Of a stretch of 64,000 nucleotides of DNA, positions 38,125 to 47,452 are shown one piece after another. The notes below the pieces were generated by a model. The model did no database searches, was not told the DNA's origin, and worked only from the letters and a program-made list of their open reading frames with translations. The DNA comes from an uncultured Alteromonadaceae bacterium. GTDB lineage: Bacteria > Pseudomonadota > Gammaproteobacteria > Enterobacterales > Alteromonadaceae. Each line of letters starts with the position of its first letter. The stretch's first letter is position 1. A program made the translations under genes and the position numbers. Location: NCBI GenBank assembly GCA_913056495.1, contig CAJXMO010000004.1, positions 186,001 through 250,000 of the forward strand, given 5' to 3'.

Positions 38125-38985
38125 ATGTCGATTTTAAAAACCCAGCTACTGATATTTTGCCTGTTTATCACATTCAATTTTGGACTCTGCGCTAAGCCCG
38201 CGCTCTGGCAACTTGAATATCAGGGTAAAACTTCATGGCTGTTTGGTACGATTCATTTAACAAATCAAAGCATGGTCAACGAACTGGAATCAATCAAACC
38301 CTACCTGAAACAAGCCAGAAAACTGGTAACAGAAATCGATCTGAATCAGGTCAATAGCAAAAGTCTGTTACGACAAACCAGGTTTCAAACAAAACAAAAT
38401 ATAAACCAAATATACAGCAAAGCAGAACTCAGCCTCATTTCGTCCAAATTAAACCAGGTCGGATTGGATATAAAGTTACTAAAACAATATAAACCCTGGT
38501 TTATCGCGCTTCAGTTTATTAATTTGCAAGCTATCAATCAGGGGTATCAGTTTGAAAACTCGGTCGATGAGTTATTAACCCGATATGCCAACGCACACGC
38601 CATTCCGGTATCCGGATTAGAAGCGGCTAGCGACCAACTAGAATTATTAGATAAACAGGCAGTGCAAGGTAAAGCCATGCTGCTAGATACCTTAGCGCAA
38701 GCAGATAAACCCGAGTTTCAAATCAACTATATTGCCAATGCCTGGACGGATGGCGATTTAAACCAGCTAGCGACACTTAATCATATGAGTAATGGATACC
38801 CCAGCTATGAATATTTTGAGCAAACTTTATTAATTCAGCGAAATAAAAACTGGCGTGACTTGCTAATGACTGATTTAGAACAAGGCAAAATTTTTATTGC
38901 GGTCGGTTTAATGCATATGACAGGCGAGCAGAGTTTACTCCGCCTACTCGACCAAAAAAATGTGACGATAAAACGCCTCCAGTAG
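38125..38985 (+). CDS. TraB/GumN family protein
   Basis: Exported protein (286 aa) of the TraB/GumN family, thought to be related to metal-dependent proteases (TIKI-like). Signal peptide: hydrophobic LLIFCLFITFNFG, cleavage near CAKP. Family features are LWQLEYQGKTSWLFGTIHL at the start, VTEIDLN with conserved acidic residues, SVDELLTRYANAHAIPVSGLE in the middle and IFIAVGLMHMTGEQSLL at the end. The start at 38125 is chosen over 38086 because it puts the signal peptide at the N-terminus and avoids the upstream hairpin. Confidence 0.85.
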   Translation: MSILKTQLLIFCLFITFNFGLCAKPALWQLEYQGKTSWLFGTIHLTNQSMVNELESIKPYLKQARKLVTEIDLNQVNSKSLLRQTRFQTKQNINQIYSKAELSLISSKLNQVGLDIKLLKQYKPWFIALQFINLQAINQGYQFENSVDELLTRYANAHAIPVSGLEAASDQLELLDKQAVQGKAMLLDTLAQADKPEFQINYIANAWTDGDLNQLATLNHMSNGYPSYEYFEQTLLIQRNKNWRDLLMTDLEQGKIFIAVGLMHMTGEQSLLRLLDQKNVTIKRLQ

Positions 38986-39177
38986 AGGGCGTGGTCTATT
39001 TTACTCATTTGCTAATGAGCATCGCTATAATCGCTATTGTCTTGATACAAGACAAAATTTCTTATCCCTTTCCTTTAAAAACCCGGATTAATCAATTATA
39101 CCAATAGTATGAGCAAGTATTCAGTCACGATTTAAAGTTTGCCGCTTCAATTACATGCCGGTGCAAGGGAGATATTT

Positions 39178-40791
39178 ATGACCTCAAACACGCTCAATCT
39201 TGAACAATACGGGATCACTCAAGTTAAAGAGATAGTCTACAACCCGAGTTATGATATTTTATATCAAGAAGAGCTTAACCCCGAACTCAGCGGCTATGAA
39301 AAAGGTATTTTAACTGACTTAGGAGCTGTTGCGGTTGATACCGGTATTTTTACTGGGCGCTCACCAAAAGACAAATATATTGTCAAAGATCACACAACAA
39401 AAGACACCATTTGGTGGAGCGATCAGGCCAAAAATGACAACCATCCAATGTCCCAATCAACTTGGAACTCACTTAAAAAGCGGGTCGGACAAGAACTGAG
39501 CCAGAAAAAACTTTATGTAGTGGATGCTTTTTGTGGTGCGAACCCGGATACCAGATTGAAAGTCAGATTTATAATGGAAGTTGCCTGGCAAGCTCATTTT
39601 GTCAAAAACATGTTTATTCGCCCCGAACCGGAAGCGCTAGAGGCATTTGAACCTGACTTTGTCGTGCTAAATGCAGCTAAAACCAATAACCCGGATTGGC
39701 AACAACAAGGACTGAATTCAGAAAATTTTATTGCATTTAATTTAACTGAACATGTACAACTGATTGGCGGCACCTGGTATGGCGGCGAAATGAAAAAAGG
39801 CATGTTTTCTATCATGAACTATTTATTGCCACAAAAAAATATTGCGAGTATGCATAGCAGTGCAAATCAGGGTAAAAAAGGCGATGTTGCTATCTTCTTT
39901 GGCTTATCCGGTACCGGAAAAACCACCTTATCGACCGATCCACATCGCGCCTTAATTGGCGATGATGAACACGGCTGGGACGATCACGGTGTATTCAACT
40001 TTGAGGGTGGTTGTTATGCAAAAACACAAAATCTGGATAAAGAAGACGAGCCTGATATTTATCACGCTATCAAAAAGGACGCATTACTGGAAAACGTGAT
40101 GGTGAACTCAGATGGAAAAATTGATTTTGAAGATTGCAGTAAAACCCAGAACGGGCGTGTCTCCTACCCTATTTATCATATTGAAAATATTGTCAAACCG
40201 ATTTCCAGGGCCGGACATGCTCAAAATATCATATTTTTAACTGCAGATGCTTTTGGCGTGCTGCCACCTGTTGCTAAACTCACACCGGAACAAACTGAGT
40301 ATTACTTTTTATCCGGATTTACCGCTAAGCTGGCCGGTACAGAGCGAGGCGTAAAAGAACCAATCCCGACGTTTTCAGCCTGTTTCGGGGCCGCTTTTTT
40401 AACTTTGCATCCAACCCGATACGCTAACGCCCTGACTTACAGAATGCAAAAGTCAGGGGCCAATGCGTATTTAGTGAATACAGGATGGAATGGAGCTGGA
40501 CAACGTATATCAATTAAAAATACACGGGCGATAATTGATGCCATTTTATCGGGCGAAATAGATAAAACTGAGTGCCAGACTTTACCTGTATTTAACTTAA
40601 ATATTCCAAGACAGTTAACTCAAGTCGACTCAAATATACTAGATCCCAGAAATACCTATCCGACAGCAGGTTTATGGGAAAATAAAGCGAATGAACTGGC
40701 CGGCCAGTTTATTGAGAATTTCAAACAATATACCGACAATGAACACGGTGCAGCTTTAGTTAAAGCAGGTCCTAGTCTAAAAACAACTTAA
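39178..40791 (+). CDS. pckA: Phosphoenolpyruvate carboxykinase (ATP)
   Basis: Converts oxaloacetate and ATP to PEP and CO2, the first gluconeogenic step. Motifs: [11 protein letters not shown] (oxaloacetate loop), [14 protein letters not shown], the kinase P-loop [24 protein letters not shown] (metal-binding Asp), and [14 protein letters not shown] at 39178 is preceded by AAGGGAGA; a longer frame from a TTG at 39139 adds no family sequence. Length 537 aa fits. Followed by a strong terminator. Confidence 0.97.
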   Translation: MTSNTLNLEQYGITQVKEIVYNPSYDILYQEELNPELSGYEKGILTDLGAVAVDTGIFTGRSPKDKYIVKDHTTKDTIWWSDQAKNDNHPMSQSTWNSLKKRVGQELSQKKLYVVDAFCGANPDTRLKVRFIMEVAWQAHFVKNMFIRPEPEALEAFEPDFVVLNAAKTNNPDWQQQGLNSENFIAFNLTEHVQLIGGTWYGGEMKKGMFSIMNYLLPQKNIASMHSSANQGKKGDVAIFFGLSGTGKTTLSTDPHRALIGDDEHGWDDHGVFNFEGGCYAKTQNLDKEDEPDIYHAIKKDALLENVMVNSDGKIDFEDCSKTQNGRVSYPIYHIENIVKPISRAGHAQNIIFLTADAFGVLPPVAKLTPEQTEYYFLSGFTAKLAGTERGVKEPIPTFSACFGAAFLTLHPTRYANALTYRMQKSGANAYLVNTGWNGAGQRISIKNTRAIIDAILSGEIDKTECQTLPVFNLNIPRQLTQVDSNILDPRNTYPTAGLWENKANELAGQFIENFKQYTDNEHGAALVKAGPSLKTT

Positions 40792-40814
40792 CAAACTCAA
40801 CTCATGACTCATTC

Positions 40815-40848
40815 ACTTAAAAAGCCAAATAACTTTGGCTTTTTAAGT
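40815..40848. terminator. Strong bidirectional terminator after pckA
   Basis: A perfect 15-bp stem (ACTTAAAAAGCCAAA / TTTGGCTTTTTAAGT) with a TAAC loop carries A/T runs on both arms, so it works for pckA and for the convergent ODP gene. Confidence 0.92.
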
Positions 40849-40862
40849 CACCATTAGCCAAC

Positions 40863-41597
40863 TTAACGATTAGTTAGACCAACCTCTAACGCTTCAAACC
40901 AGTCTAAGAACTTAGTAATATTCTCTCCGGTAAAAATGCGCCCATGCTGAGGTGCAAATATTTCAATATCAAGCTTTCTGACCCGGCTAATCCATTCATT
41001 TTTAGCTCGATTAGACGGCATCCAGCGTTGGTGAAAGCCTTTCATTTTGGGTATATGTTCCTCAAAATTGTCTACATAAAGAGGCGCATCAACAGACTCT
41101 AGTGCAGCCCCCACATCTCCGCTCATATAAACTTTTGTATTAGGATCATAAATGTGAAAATTACCGGATGAGTGCAGGTAATGCGCCGGGATCATTTCAA
41201 CCTGATATCCGGACAGATTAATACTACCGCCCTGATCCGGTACAGGAATATAGGTAATATTATTCATACCAAAATGACTGATAAAACCTTCCCATAACCA
41301 AGGACTATGAAGCCTGGCATCTGGCAATGCCTGATCCCACAGCCCTAGTGAAGAGATAATGTCCGGGTCTTGATGCGATGCAAATAAATCTGTTATATGT
41401 TCAACAGATGCATGGCGCAGCACAGCAGCGAGCATAGGTGCAAACAATTCAATGCCACCCGGATCCATTAATAAAGCCCGCTCACCTGCAATTAACATAT
41501 ACTGATTAGTATCAATTATTTTGTCAGGCTTCTCGTTATCACGTCCAAACATCAGCCACTGGCTATTATTTGACTGAGCAATGACTGTCGTTTTCAT
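40863..41597 (-). CDS. ODP-type diiron MBL-fold protein (oxygen/iron sensor candidate)
   Basis: A 244-residue metallo-beta-lactamase-fold protein of the oxygen-binding diiron (ODP) kind. A complete flavodiiron-like metal set can be read: His75-x-Asp77-x-Asp79 in SHQDPDIISS, His141 in HYLHSSGNF, Asp160 in MSGDVGAAL, and His217 in APQHGRIF. There is no flavodoxin domain, so it is not a flavodiiron reductase by itself. The start overlaps the upstream chemoreceptor-like gene by 32 bases, with GAGGGG in front of the ATG. In some bacteria ODPs bind O2 or Fe(II) and signal to chemotaxis proteins, which fits the neighbour. Function here is inferred. Confidence 0.8.
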   Translation of the reverse strand: MKTTVIAQSNNSQWLMFGRDNEKPDKIIDTNQYMLIAGERALLMDPGGIELFAPMLAAVLRHASVEHITDLFASHQDPDIISSLGLWDQALPDARLHSPWLWEGFISHFGMNNITYIPVPDQGGSINLSGYQVEMIPAHYLHSSGNFHIYDPNTKVYMSGDVGAALESVDAPLYVDNFEEHIPKMKGFHQRWMPSNRAKNEWISRVRKLDIEIFAPQHGRIFTGENITKFLDWFEALEVGLTNR

Positions 41598-42213
41598 CTA
41601 TCCCCCTCATTTGATTTAACAAACGTTTTGAGTGTAAGAGTTGATTTTTTATTGCATCGGCTGACGCATGAATATTGCCACCAATCACTTCCAGTTGTTG
41701 CTGAAAACTACCGGACTTGGACGCTTCAATCTTTGACATACTGGCAATCACAGTGGCTGAGCGAACCTGTTTTTCAATTTGTTCAATCAAGCCGGTTAGC
41801 TCCATCTGGAGTGTATAAAATTCCTGATTAAGCACTTTCAGTTGGCGAGCATTGCGCTTTGAAAAACCAGAAACACTGTCAACATATCTGGCCTGTTCAG
41901 CTAATAAAATAACTTTATTCAGTTTAAATCTGGCCTGCTGAACTCGCTCTAATTCAGTCGCTTGCATAGAAATCTGCAATGCTTTTCTATTGATTTCTTG
42001 AGCTAAACGTATAGTTTCTGATGCCAGTTCCTGAATAAAGGTCGCGATAGCATTAAATCCCAATGCCTGCTGACCGGCTCGGGTCGTTATAGCGCGCGCA
42101 TTTTTAGCTGTCAGCGAAAGTTGCTGAGCCGTTTTAGTTGCAAGGTTTAAATGAGAAGCAATTTGAGCGGCAATTACAAAAACGCTTGGCCTGACCTGAT
42201 TTAATGATCCCAT
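41566..42213 (-). CDS. Soluble chemoreceptor-like (MCP signalling hairpin) coiled-coil protein
   Basis: A 215-residue, almost wholly helical protein without membrane segments. Residues 20-80 resemble the cytoplasmic hairpin tip of methyl-accepting chemotaxis proteins: NARAITTRAGQQALGF lines up with the NAAxEAARAGEQGRGF tip, with Asn38, Arg45-Ala46-Gly47 and Gly52-Phe53 kept but the conserved tip Glu replaced by Ile42. The rest is coiled coil without obvious methylation sites. It has no sensor domain of its own; the overlapping ODP gene downstream is the natural sensing partner. No good ribosome-binding site precedes the ATG at 42213. It could instead regulate another helical partner. Confidence 0.65.
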   Translation of the reverse strand: MGSLNQVRPSVFVIAAQIASHLNLATKTAQQLSLTAKNARAITTRAGQQALGFNAIATFIQELASETIRLAQEINRKALQISMQATELERVQQARFKLNKVILLAEQARYVDSVSGFSKRNARQLKVLNQEFYTLQMELTGLIEQIEKQVRSATVIASMSKIEASKSGSFQQQLEVIGGNIHASADAIKNQLLHSKRLLNQMRGIDENDSHCSVK

Positions 42214-42332
42214 AAAGCTAACACATGAATTAGTCCAATATGCATAATACTAGCTTATCAGCGCAGCTTACTCATCGTATTTTGCTATTTATTTGATTTA
42301 AATTAAATAATTGCTCACCGCGGCTTCTCATT

Positions 42333-42393
42333 ACCCCCGGCGTGACAGGCCGCTGAGGTTTAAATAAAGCGCTAACCAGCTGAATTCACTCGG
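42333..42393 (-). pseudogene. Degenerate tRNA-Asp copy A
   Basis: The most worn of three tandem tRNA-Asp-like units. Only the anticodon arm (GTC anticodon, same sequence as the intact gene) and D-arm remain; the T-arm and acceptor 3' end are replaced by unrelated sequence. It shares with copy B a 20-base stretch between the anticodon and D arms that the intact gene lacks. Confidence 0.7.
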
Positions 42394-42568
42394 TGCACGG
42401 GTATCCTTTTCATGTCAAAGTGAAAATTAAAACAGGTGAAAGAAAACAAGTGTTTCAGAGTGACAAAATAATTAATGGCTATTTAATTCAAGCTTAAGAA
42501 TAAAATGAATACTAATTTTAAAGATAGTGAAGATCTAGAAATACAGATAAGGATGATTTTACAAGAAA

Positions 42569-42658
42569 TGGCGGAGTGGACGGGACTCGAACCCGCGACC
42601 CCCGGCGTGACAGGCCGCTAAGTTTTTAATAAAGCGTTAACCAACTGAATTCACTCGG
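42569..42658 (-). pseudogene. Degenerate tRNA-Asp copy B with intact 3' half
   Basis: From the anticodon arm to the encoded CCA this copy is identical to the intact tRNA-Asp at 42810. Between anticodon arm and D-arm about 14 extra bases are present, and the 5' acceptor strand (CCGAGTG instead of GGAGTGG) no longer pairs. It cannot fold as a standard tRNA. The extra stretch contains CGCT and AGCG arms around a 13-base loop; copy A has the same arms with a changed loop. Confidence 0.8.
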
Positions 42659-42809
42659 TGCACGGGTATCGTTTTCATGTCAAAGTGAAAATTCAAACAG
42701 GCTAAAGAAAACAAGTGTTTCAGGGTGACAAAATAATTCAAGCTTAAGAATAAAATGAATATTGATTTTAGATATATAGAAATATAAATGAAGATGATTT
42801 TACAAGAAA

Positions 42810-42886
42810 TGGCGGAGTGGACGGGACTCGAACCCGCGACCCCCGGCGTGACAGGCCGGTATTCTAACCAACTGAACTACCACTCC
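42810..42886 (-). tRNA. tRNA-Asp (anticodon GTC)
   Basis: A 77-base tRNA with encoded CCA. The acceptor stem GGAGTGG pairs with CCACTCC. The D-arm holds TTCAGTTGGTTAGAA, the anticodon stem-loop is CCGGC-CTGTCAC-GCCGG, and the T-loop is GGTTCGAGTCC. Sequence is close to E. coli tRNA-Asp. It is transcribed leftward from a strong promoter 66 bases upstream and is followed by two degenerate copies. Confidence 0.97.
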
Positions 42887-42951
42887 GCATTTTCTTAGCA
42901 TAAAAGCTTTTCAACTTCTGCTTTGGTTGCCCTCCGTCAGAAGCGGGCGCA

Positions 42952-42980
42952 ATAATAAGGACTCACAGTGTTAGAGTCAA
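42952..42980 (-). promoter_or_regulatory. Sigma-70 promoter of tRNA-Asp
   Basis: On the minus strand TTGACT (42980-42975), a 17-base spacer and TATTAT (42957-42952) form a near-consensus promoter. A GC-rich discriminator (GCGCCCGC) follows directly, as is usual for stable-RNA promoters under stringent control. Confidence 0.8.
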
Positions 42981-43003
42981 CAGCTTTTTTTAAAAAAATT
43001 AAA

Positions 43004-44485
43004 TTAACTTTCTTCTGGCAGGGTTAAGTCGATTATATCATCAGTTTCTGATGAAAAATCATCCACTTCTGATTTTTTCCCGGCATTCGCCTCAGCTTTT
43101 CCTGATTTTTTCTTGAGGTTAACCTTCAGCTTAGGCAATTTAAGTTTTTTCCAGAATGGCGTTTTTGCCATAAATCCGTATCTGAGCAATACAAACGCCA
43201 GTGTAAATACAATCAGGTTACCGACAACGGCAATGACCACAATCTGGCTTACAGTCATCTCAGGCTCTTGAGGAGCCTCTGGTAAGCTTTGCATATCCTG
43301 CTCAGCAAGTTGAGCTTCCAAATCCGCCGGCATTTGTTCAGGAACTTCCACCACGGGTGCGATATTAAAAGTAAATTCAGGTAAATGAATCATCATATCC
43401 CTGCCATTAATATTTTTCCCAAAGGCAGATATTTTAACTTTATAAGTCCCGGCGCCATAGTTGAACAGCATAAAACTCTTTTCCGGTTCTTCGCTTTCAG
43501 ATAATGCAAATCTTTGTGATTCACCGGTCGGATAAAAAACCTCGCCACTGAAAGCAAAGCTATTAAATTCAATTAGCTCCGAATTTCCGCTAATTTTTAA
43601 ATTATGTAGCTGATTTTCTTCAAGGGCAGAGTCAACTTGCACATCAAACGGACTTGGCTGTAACACGACAGGATCTAATATCAGCTCCCGGTTAAACAGC
43701 CCAAGGTCTAAAAATAGACTAGGTAGCCATTCACCCGATGGAATATCCAGTTTGAATTCCCCGGTGAAAATACTATCTTTGCGTTTTATATCGAATCCTT
43801 GACCGTCATCTTTAAACTGAGCCACCTTAACCGAATCTGCAGCAAAGTTTTCATACTCATTATTATTGGTGCTCAGAAATGTCACGTCTAATGAAACCAC
43901 ATCACTAAAACTGGCATATTGAATGGGTTTGCCGGCATTTAATAAAGAAGCCTTTAGTTTAATGATTTCACCGGTAAACATTAACGGGGGAAATGCGTCT
44001 GCCTGTAACTGCACATCAGACAACACCATAATTTTACTATTTGGATCTACCCGGCCAACCACTTGCCATGGTCCCACCATAGGTTGTTTGAGCCGGATCA
44101 TGTCATAGGTTAAATCGTCGTACCACTGACCTTCTTCCCGCTCAATGGTCGGCGCGTACAATTTACTGCCATCGGGCCGGATCAAAATAACCGGCGCCGA
44201 CCCCCACTCCCGAAAAAACACCATCACAATCTCATCAACATAATGGTCTATTCGAAAGCGGTTCTCGATCAATTGAATACCGGTTAAATGGTCTGGTGTC
44301 CCCATCAGACTAATTACGTCTAAAGGGCCTACTTGAGCTGTATTTTGCGAAGGTTGAATATTGGCAGCTTCACTGCCTTCGTCCAAAATAGGTTCAGGAT
44401 TGATAATTTGTTGCTGCGCATACAAAAACGAACTGTTCAGGGCAAGTAAAAAAATAAGCTGAAATTTTAAAATTATTTGTTTCAT
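43004..44485 (-). CDS. TIGR03503 family periplasmic/membrane protein
   Basis: A 493-residue protein of a conserved gammaproteobacterial family (TIGR03503) with unknown role. It has an N-terminal signal sequence (LIFLLALNSSFLYAQ), a large mainly beta periplasmic region with DVISLMGTPDHLTGIQ and IEREEGQWYDDLTYDMI typical of the family, a single C-terminal membrane helix (IVVIAVVGNLIVFTLAFVLL) and a basic, then acidic cytoplasmic tail. The ATG at 44485 with AAGG upstream is preferred to the TTG at 44497. It follows dnaQ by 18 bases. Confidence 0.78.
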   Translation of the reverse strand: MKQIILKFQLIFLLALNSSFLYAQQQIINPEPILDEGSEAANIQPSQNTAQVGPLDVISLMGTPDHLTGIQLIENRFRIDHYVDEIVMVFFREWGSAPVILIRPDGSKLYAPTIEREEGQWYDDLTYDMIRLKQPMVGPWQVVGRVDPNSKIMVLSDVQLQADAFPPLMFTGEIIKLKASLLNAGKPIQYASFSDVVSLDVTFLSTNNNEYENFAADSVKVAQFKDDGQGFDIKRKDSIFTGEFKLDIPSGEWLPSLFLDLGLFNRELILDPVVLQPSPFDVQVDSALEENQLHNLKISGNSELIEFNSFAFSGEVFYPTGESQRFALSESEEPEKSFMLFNYGAGTYKVKISAFGKNINGRDMMIHLPEFTFNIAPVVEVPEQMPADLEAQLAEQDMQSLPEAPQEPEMTVSQIVVIAVVGNLIVFTLAFVLLRYGFMAKTPFWKKLKLPKLKVNLKKKSGKAEANAGKKSEVDDFSSETDDIIDLTLPEES

Positions 44486-44503
44486 ACCTGCCTTCAAATC
44501 CGG

Positions 44504-45217
44504 TTAAGTTCGCCAAATACAATTCCCTGCGCTGTTTTCAATTAAATCCAGTCTCGCGCCGTGTGCTTCTATTTCATCGGCTGTTGCTGCCAAAACCTTT
44601 AGCGGTTTTCTGTCATTATTTAAGCGAACAATTCGGCCAAGGTCTTCAGACTCACCGTTATCTGTACTTAAGTTTAATGCAGTTTGGCCACCTGTCATTA
44701 ACAAATAAACGTCGGCTAAAATCTCCGAATCCAGCAATGCGCCGTGAAGTGTCCGGTGTGAATTATCTATGCCGTAACGATCACATAAAACATCAAGGTT
44801 ATTACGCTTACCCGGAAAAATTTCTCTGGCCATTGCCAGCGTATCCGTGATGCCACAGATCTTATCGGTTCTTACATCCAGTCCTAACTTTTCAAATTCA
44901 TAATCCATAAAGCCAACGTCAAACGGGGCGTTATGAATAACAAGCTCTGCGCCATTAATAAAATCAATAAAATCTTGAGCGATTTCGGAAAATTCAGGCT
45001 TGTCTGCCAGCATTTCATCGGTAATGCCATGAACCTCTATTGCTTCCGGGTCTACTGGCCGGTCTGGTTTAATATATACATGAAAATGATTGCCGGTTAA
45101 TTTCCGGTTTATGATCTCTACACAACCAATTTCAATAATACGATGGCCCAAATAAACCGGCCCACCACCCTGATTCATACCTGTGGTTTCAGTATCTAAT
45201 ACGATTTGTCGTGACAT
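44504..45217 (-). CDS. dnaQ: DNA polymerase III epsilon subunit (proofreading)
   Basis: 3'-5' exonuclease subunit of the replicative polymerase. DEDDh residues: Asp8 and Glu10 in VLDTETTGMN, an Asp in VIHNAPFDVGFMDYE, and His-Asp in HGALLDSEILADVYL. After about residue 185 comes the flexible tail that binds the alpha subunit. Length 237 aa is normal. It is divergent from rnhA, the classic dnaQ/rnhA arrangement. Confidence 0.97.
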   Translation of the reverse strand: MSRQIVLDTETTGMNQGGGPVYLGHRIIEIGCVEIINRKLTGNHFHVYIKPDRPVDPEAIEVHGITDEMLADKPEFSEIAQDFIDFINGAELVIHNAPFDVGFMDYEFEKLGLDVRTDKICGITDTLAMAREIFPGKRNNLDVLCDRYGIDNSHRTLHGALLDSEILADVYLLMTGGQTALNLSTDNGESEDLGRIVRLNNDRKPLKVLAATADEIEAHGARLDLIENSAGNCIWRT

Positions 45218-45327
45218 ACTTCATTCAATCTCATAAAAATAGCAATAAAATCAATACCCGGTTTTAAGCTTTGTTCAGGTATACTAGCCTCATTTTAACA
45301 CAGCAATCCGGCAAACTTGGAATAATA

Positions 45328-45789
45328 ATGAAAACAGTAGAACTCTACACCGATGGCTCTTGTTTAGGCAACCCTGGTGCAGGCGGGTATGGTGCAATTT
45401 TGCGCTATGGCCAACATGAAAAAGAACTCAGCGAAGGATTCCAGTTAACGACCAACAATCGTATGGAGCTGCTGGCAGCTATCGTTGGTCTGGAAACTCT
45501 GACCAGCCCGTGCAAAGTAGACTTATCAACTGACAGCCAGTATGTAAAAAACGGGATTACTCAGTGGATATTTAATTGGAAAAAGAAAGGATGGAAAACC
45601 GCGGACAAAAAACCGGTCAAAAATGTTGATCTTTGGAAGCGCCTAGATGAACAATGTCAACGACATCAGGTGCAATGGCACTGGGTTAAAGGCCATTCAG
45701 GTCATGCTGAAAATGAGCGTTGCGATGATTTAGCGCGAAATGCAGCGTCGGGCAGTCAGCTTAAAGTAGATCAGGGCTATCAGGCTTAA
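45328..45789 (+). CDS. rnhA: Ribonuclease HI
   Basis: Cleaves RNA in RNA-DNA hybrids. Catalytic acidic residues sit in [13 protein letters not shown] (Asp9), [10 protein letters not shown] (Glu), LSTDSQYV (Asp) and [10 protein letters not shown] (Asp), and the basic handle [16 protein letters not shown] is present. The open frame begins at 45271 but the ATG at 45328 gives 153 aa and the normal N-terminus. Its last four bases overlap the end of the convergent methyltransferase gene. Confidence 0.97.
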   Translation: MKTVELYTDGSCLGNPGAGGYGAILRYGQHEKELSEGFQLTTNNRMELLAAIVGLETLTSPCKVDLSTDSQYVKNGITQWIFNWKKKGWKTADKKPVKNVDLWKRLDEQCQRHQVQWHWVKGHSGHAENERCDDLARNAASGSQLKVDQGYQA

Positions 45790-46541
45790 AACTGAGTTTT
45801 GGAATGGGCACCGCTGCGAATACGTACGCCCTGCCCGACAGGCTGTAATTGAGGTTTTACTTTCCATTTTGCTTTAGTTGGGGTTAAAGGAAGCTCTCTT
45901 TTACGGGCAACCAGCATATATACAGAGCCAAAGTGCGACAAATACTGGTGTGTAATCGCAGGTACCCAGCGCTTGGTATACGGGCTAGGCTGTTTAGCTA
46001 GGGAGCTGTAGATAAAACGTTGATCGGCCACTACTTCACAGCCTAATAAATTTAACCAGTCACGAATTCGGTTGGGATTAAAAAAGCGGGATTTTGCAAT
46101 CACTGACTTTTTAAGCGTCGGGAAAAAACGCATCAGGCCCGTTAAACTGAGTGGATTAAAGCCGGTAATAAAAATATACCCATTGGCTAATACTACCCTG
46201 TGTGCTTCGCGTAAAATCTGATGCGGGTCATGCGTAAAATCAAGCGAATGGGCCAAAAGAACTGCATCGACTGAACTTTCCCGGAACGGCAAATGATGGA
46301 TATCTGCAATCACGCCCTGCTGAGGACCAACACTGGCTAAATTAATTTGATGTTTAATCGGACAAGCACTGACATTCAGTTCTGAGCTTAACGCACCTAC
46401 TTTTAATAAATGATAACCAAATACTTGCGGCCACCAGGGGTTTAAGTGACGCTCAATTTGCTTTTGCACAAACTTGCCTTGCGGAATTTCCTGCCAGGAA
46501 ATTGGCGAGTCTAATAACGCATCTTGTAAAGCTGGTTTCAT
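45786..46541 (-). CDS. yafS: SAM-dependent methyltransferase, YafS-like
   Basis: Class I methyltransferase domain protein of 251 aa lying between rnhA and gloB, the exact position of E. coli yafS. The methyltransferase_11 core is recognisable: [26 protein letters not shown] and [24 protein letters not shown]. The usual glycine-rich motif I is weak ([12 protein letters not shown]), so activity is not certain. Substrate unknown. The frame is open to 46610 but the ATG at 46541 avoids overlap with divergent gloB. Confidence 0.82.
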   Translation of the reverse strand: MKPALQDALLDSPISWQEIPQGKFVQKQIERHLNPWWPQVFGYHLLKVGALSSELNVSACPIKHQINLASVGPQQGVIADIHHLPFRESSVDAVLLAHSLDFTHDPHQILREAHRVVLANGYIFITGFNPLSLTGLMRFFPTLKKSVIAKSRFFNPNRIRDWLNLLGCEVVADQRFIYSSLAKQPSPYTKRWVPAITHQYLSHFGSVYMLVARKRELPLTPTKAKWKVKPQLQPVGQGVRIRSGAHSKTQF

Positions 46542-46601
46542 CAAGGACTCAATATCAGTTACAATTAACTTAGTATTCTTCCATATTAAATTAAAACAGT
46601 T

Positions 46602-47372
46602 ATGAATCAAGTTATTGCATTAAAAGCCTTTCAGGACAATTATATCTGGGTCATTCATAACCAATCTAATTGCATTTTAGTTGATCCTGGCGAAGCTGCA
46701 CCGGTTTTAAAATTTTTAGCCGATAATCCGCAACTCACTCCCACGCATATCTTAATTACCCATTACCACAGAGATCACACCGCAGGGGTGACTGAGCTAA
46801 AAAATGCCTATGCTGATATTCAGGTCTATGGTCCGGCTAATTGCCCTTATCCAAACCTAGACTATTGGTTAAATGATGGCGACAAACTAACACTACCTGA
46901 TTATGGCCTTGATTTTCAGATATGGCATATTCCGGGACATACACTGGATCACATTGCCTATTTTAATGACAACTGGTTATTTTGCGGCGATACGATTTTT
47001 TCAGCCGGGTGCGGCAGGATGTTTGAGGGAACACCTGCGCAATATATAAATAGCTTGAACAGGCTTTGCTCACTACCTGATCCTATTTTAATCTTCTGTG
47101 CACACGAATATACTCAAGCCAATATCCGCTTTGCTTTATCCATTGAGCCGGATAATTCAGCGTTAAAAGCGTATGCGCTTAAAATCAAAACGTTAAGAGC
47201 CAATAACCAAATCAGTTTGCCGAGCAACCTAAAGTTAGAAAAACAAATCAATCCTTTTTTACGCTGTAATCAAACGAGCGTTATCAATAAAGCTGTATCA
47301 CTAACAGGACAAAAACTCACAAATGAGACTGAGACATTTGCCGCAATCAGGCAACTTAAAGACAGTTTTTAG
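46602..47372 (+). CDS. gloB: Hydroxyacylglutathione hydrolase (glyoxalase II)
   Basis: Second enzyme of glyoxalase detoxification; hydrolyses S-lactoylglutathione. The zinc-binding THYHRDHTAG gives His54, His56, Asp58 and His59, followed by a His in WHIPGHTLDHIAY, an Asp in FCGDTIFSAGCGRMFEG and a His in FCAHEYTQAN. Length 256 aa fits. Divergent from the yafS-like gene with 60 bases between. Confidence 0.96.
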   Translation: MNQVIALKAFQDNYIWVIHNQSNCILVDPGEAAPVLKFLADNPQLTPTHILITHYHRDHTAGVTELKNAYADIQVYGPANCPYPNLDYWLNDGDKLTLPDYGLDFQIWHIPGHTLDHIAYFNDNWLFCGDTIFSAGCGRMFEGTPAQYINSLNRLCSLPDPILIFCAHEYTQANIRFALSIEPDNSALKAYALKIKTLRANNQISLPSNLKLEKQINPFLRCNQTSVINKAVSLTGQKLTNETETFAAIRQLKDSF

Positions 47373-47452
47373 TTGATAAAAGCTGCCTTTTAATTGCTTT
47401 ACTGAGCACGAATCAGTACCATTCAAATGAATAAAATTTGTGAAGGTTTGCT

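Larger units (their letters stand above)
42333..42858. repeat. Tandem repeat of tRNA-Asp 3' half plus spacer
   Basis: Units begin at 42333, 42598 and 42839, with steps of 265 and 241 bases. Bases 42552-42617 and 42793-42858 are a perfect 66-bp direct repeat made of spacer, tRNA 3' end, T-arm and anticodon arm. The spacers of the first two units are also clearly alike; the longer step is due mostly to a 15-base insertion near 42470. The pattern suggests tandem duplication, or repeated recombination at a tRNA 3' end. Confidence 0.85.

Noticed and set aside
42569..42658. Copy B as a second functional tRNA-Asp
   Set aside because: The acceptor strands do not pair and extra bases interrupt the anticodon-to-D-arm junction, so it cannot fold as a normal tRNA.
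42333..42886. The repeat array as a CRISPR or an integron cassette array
   Set aside because: Units are about 250 bases, contain tRNA parts and similar spacers, and no cas genes or integrase are near.
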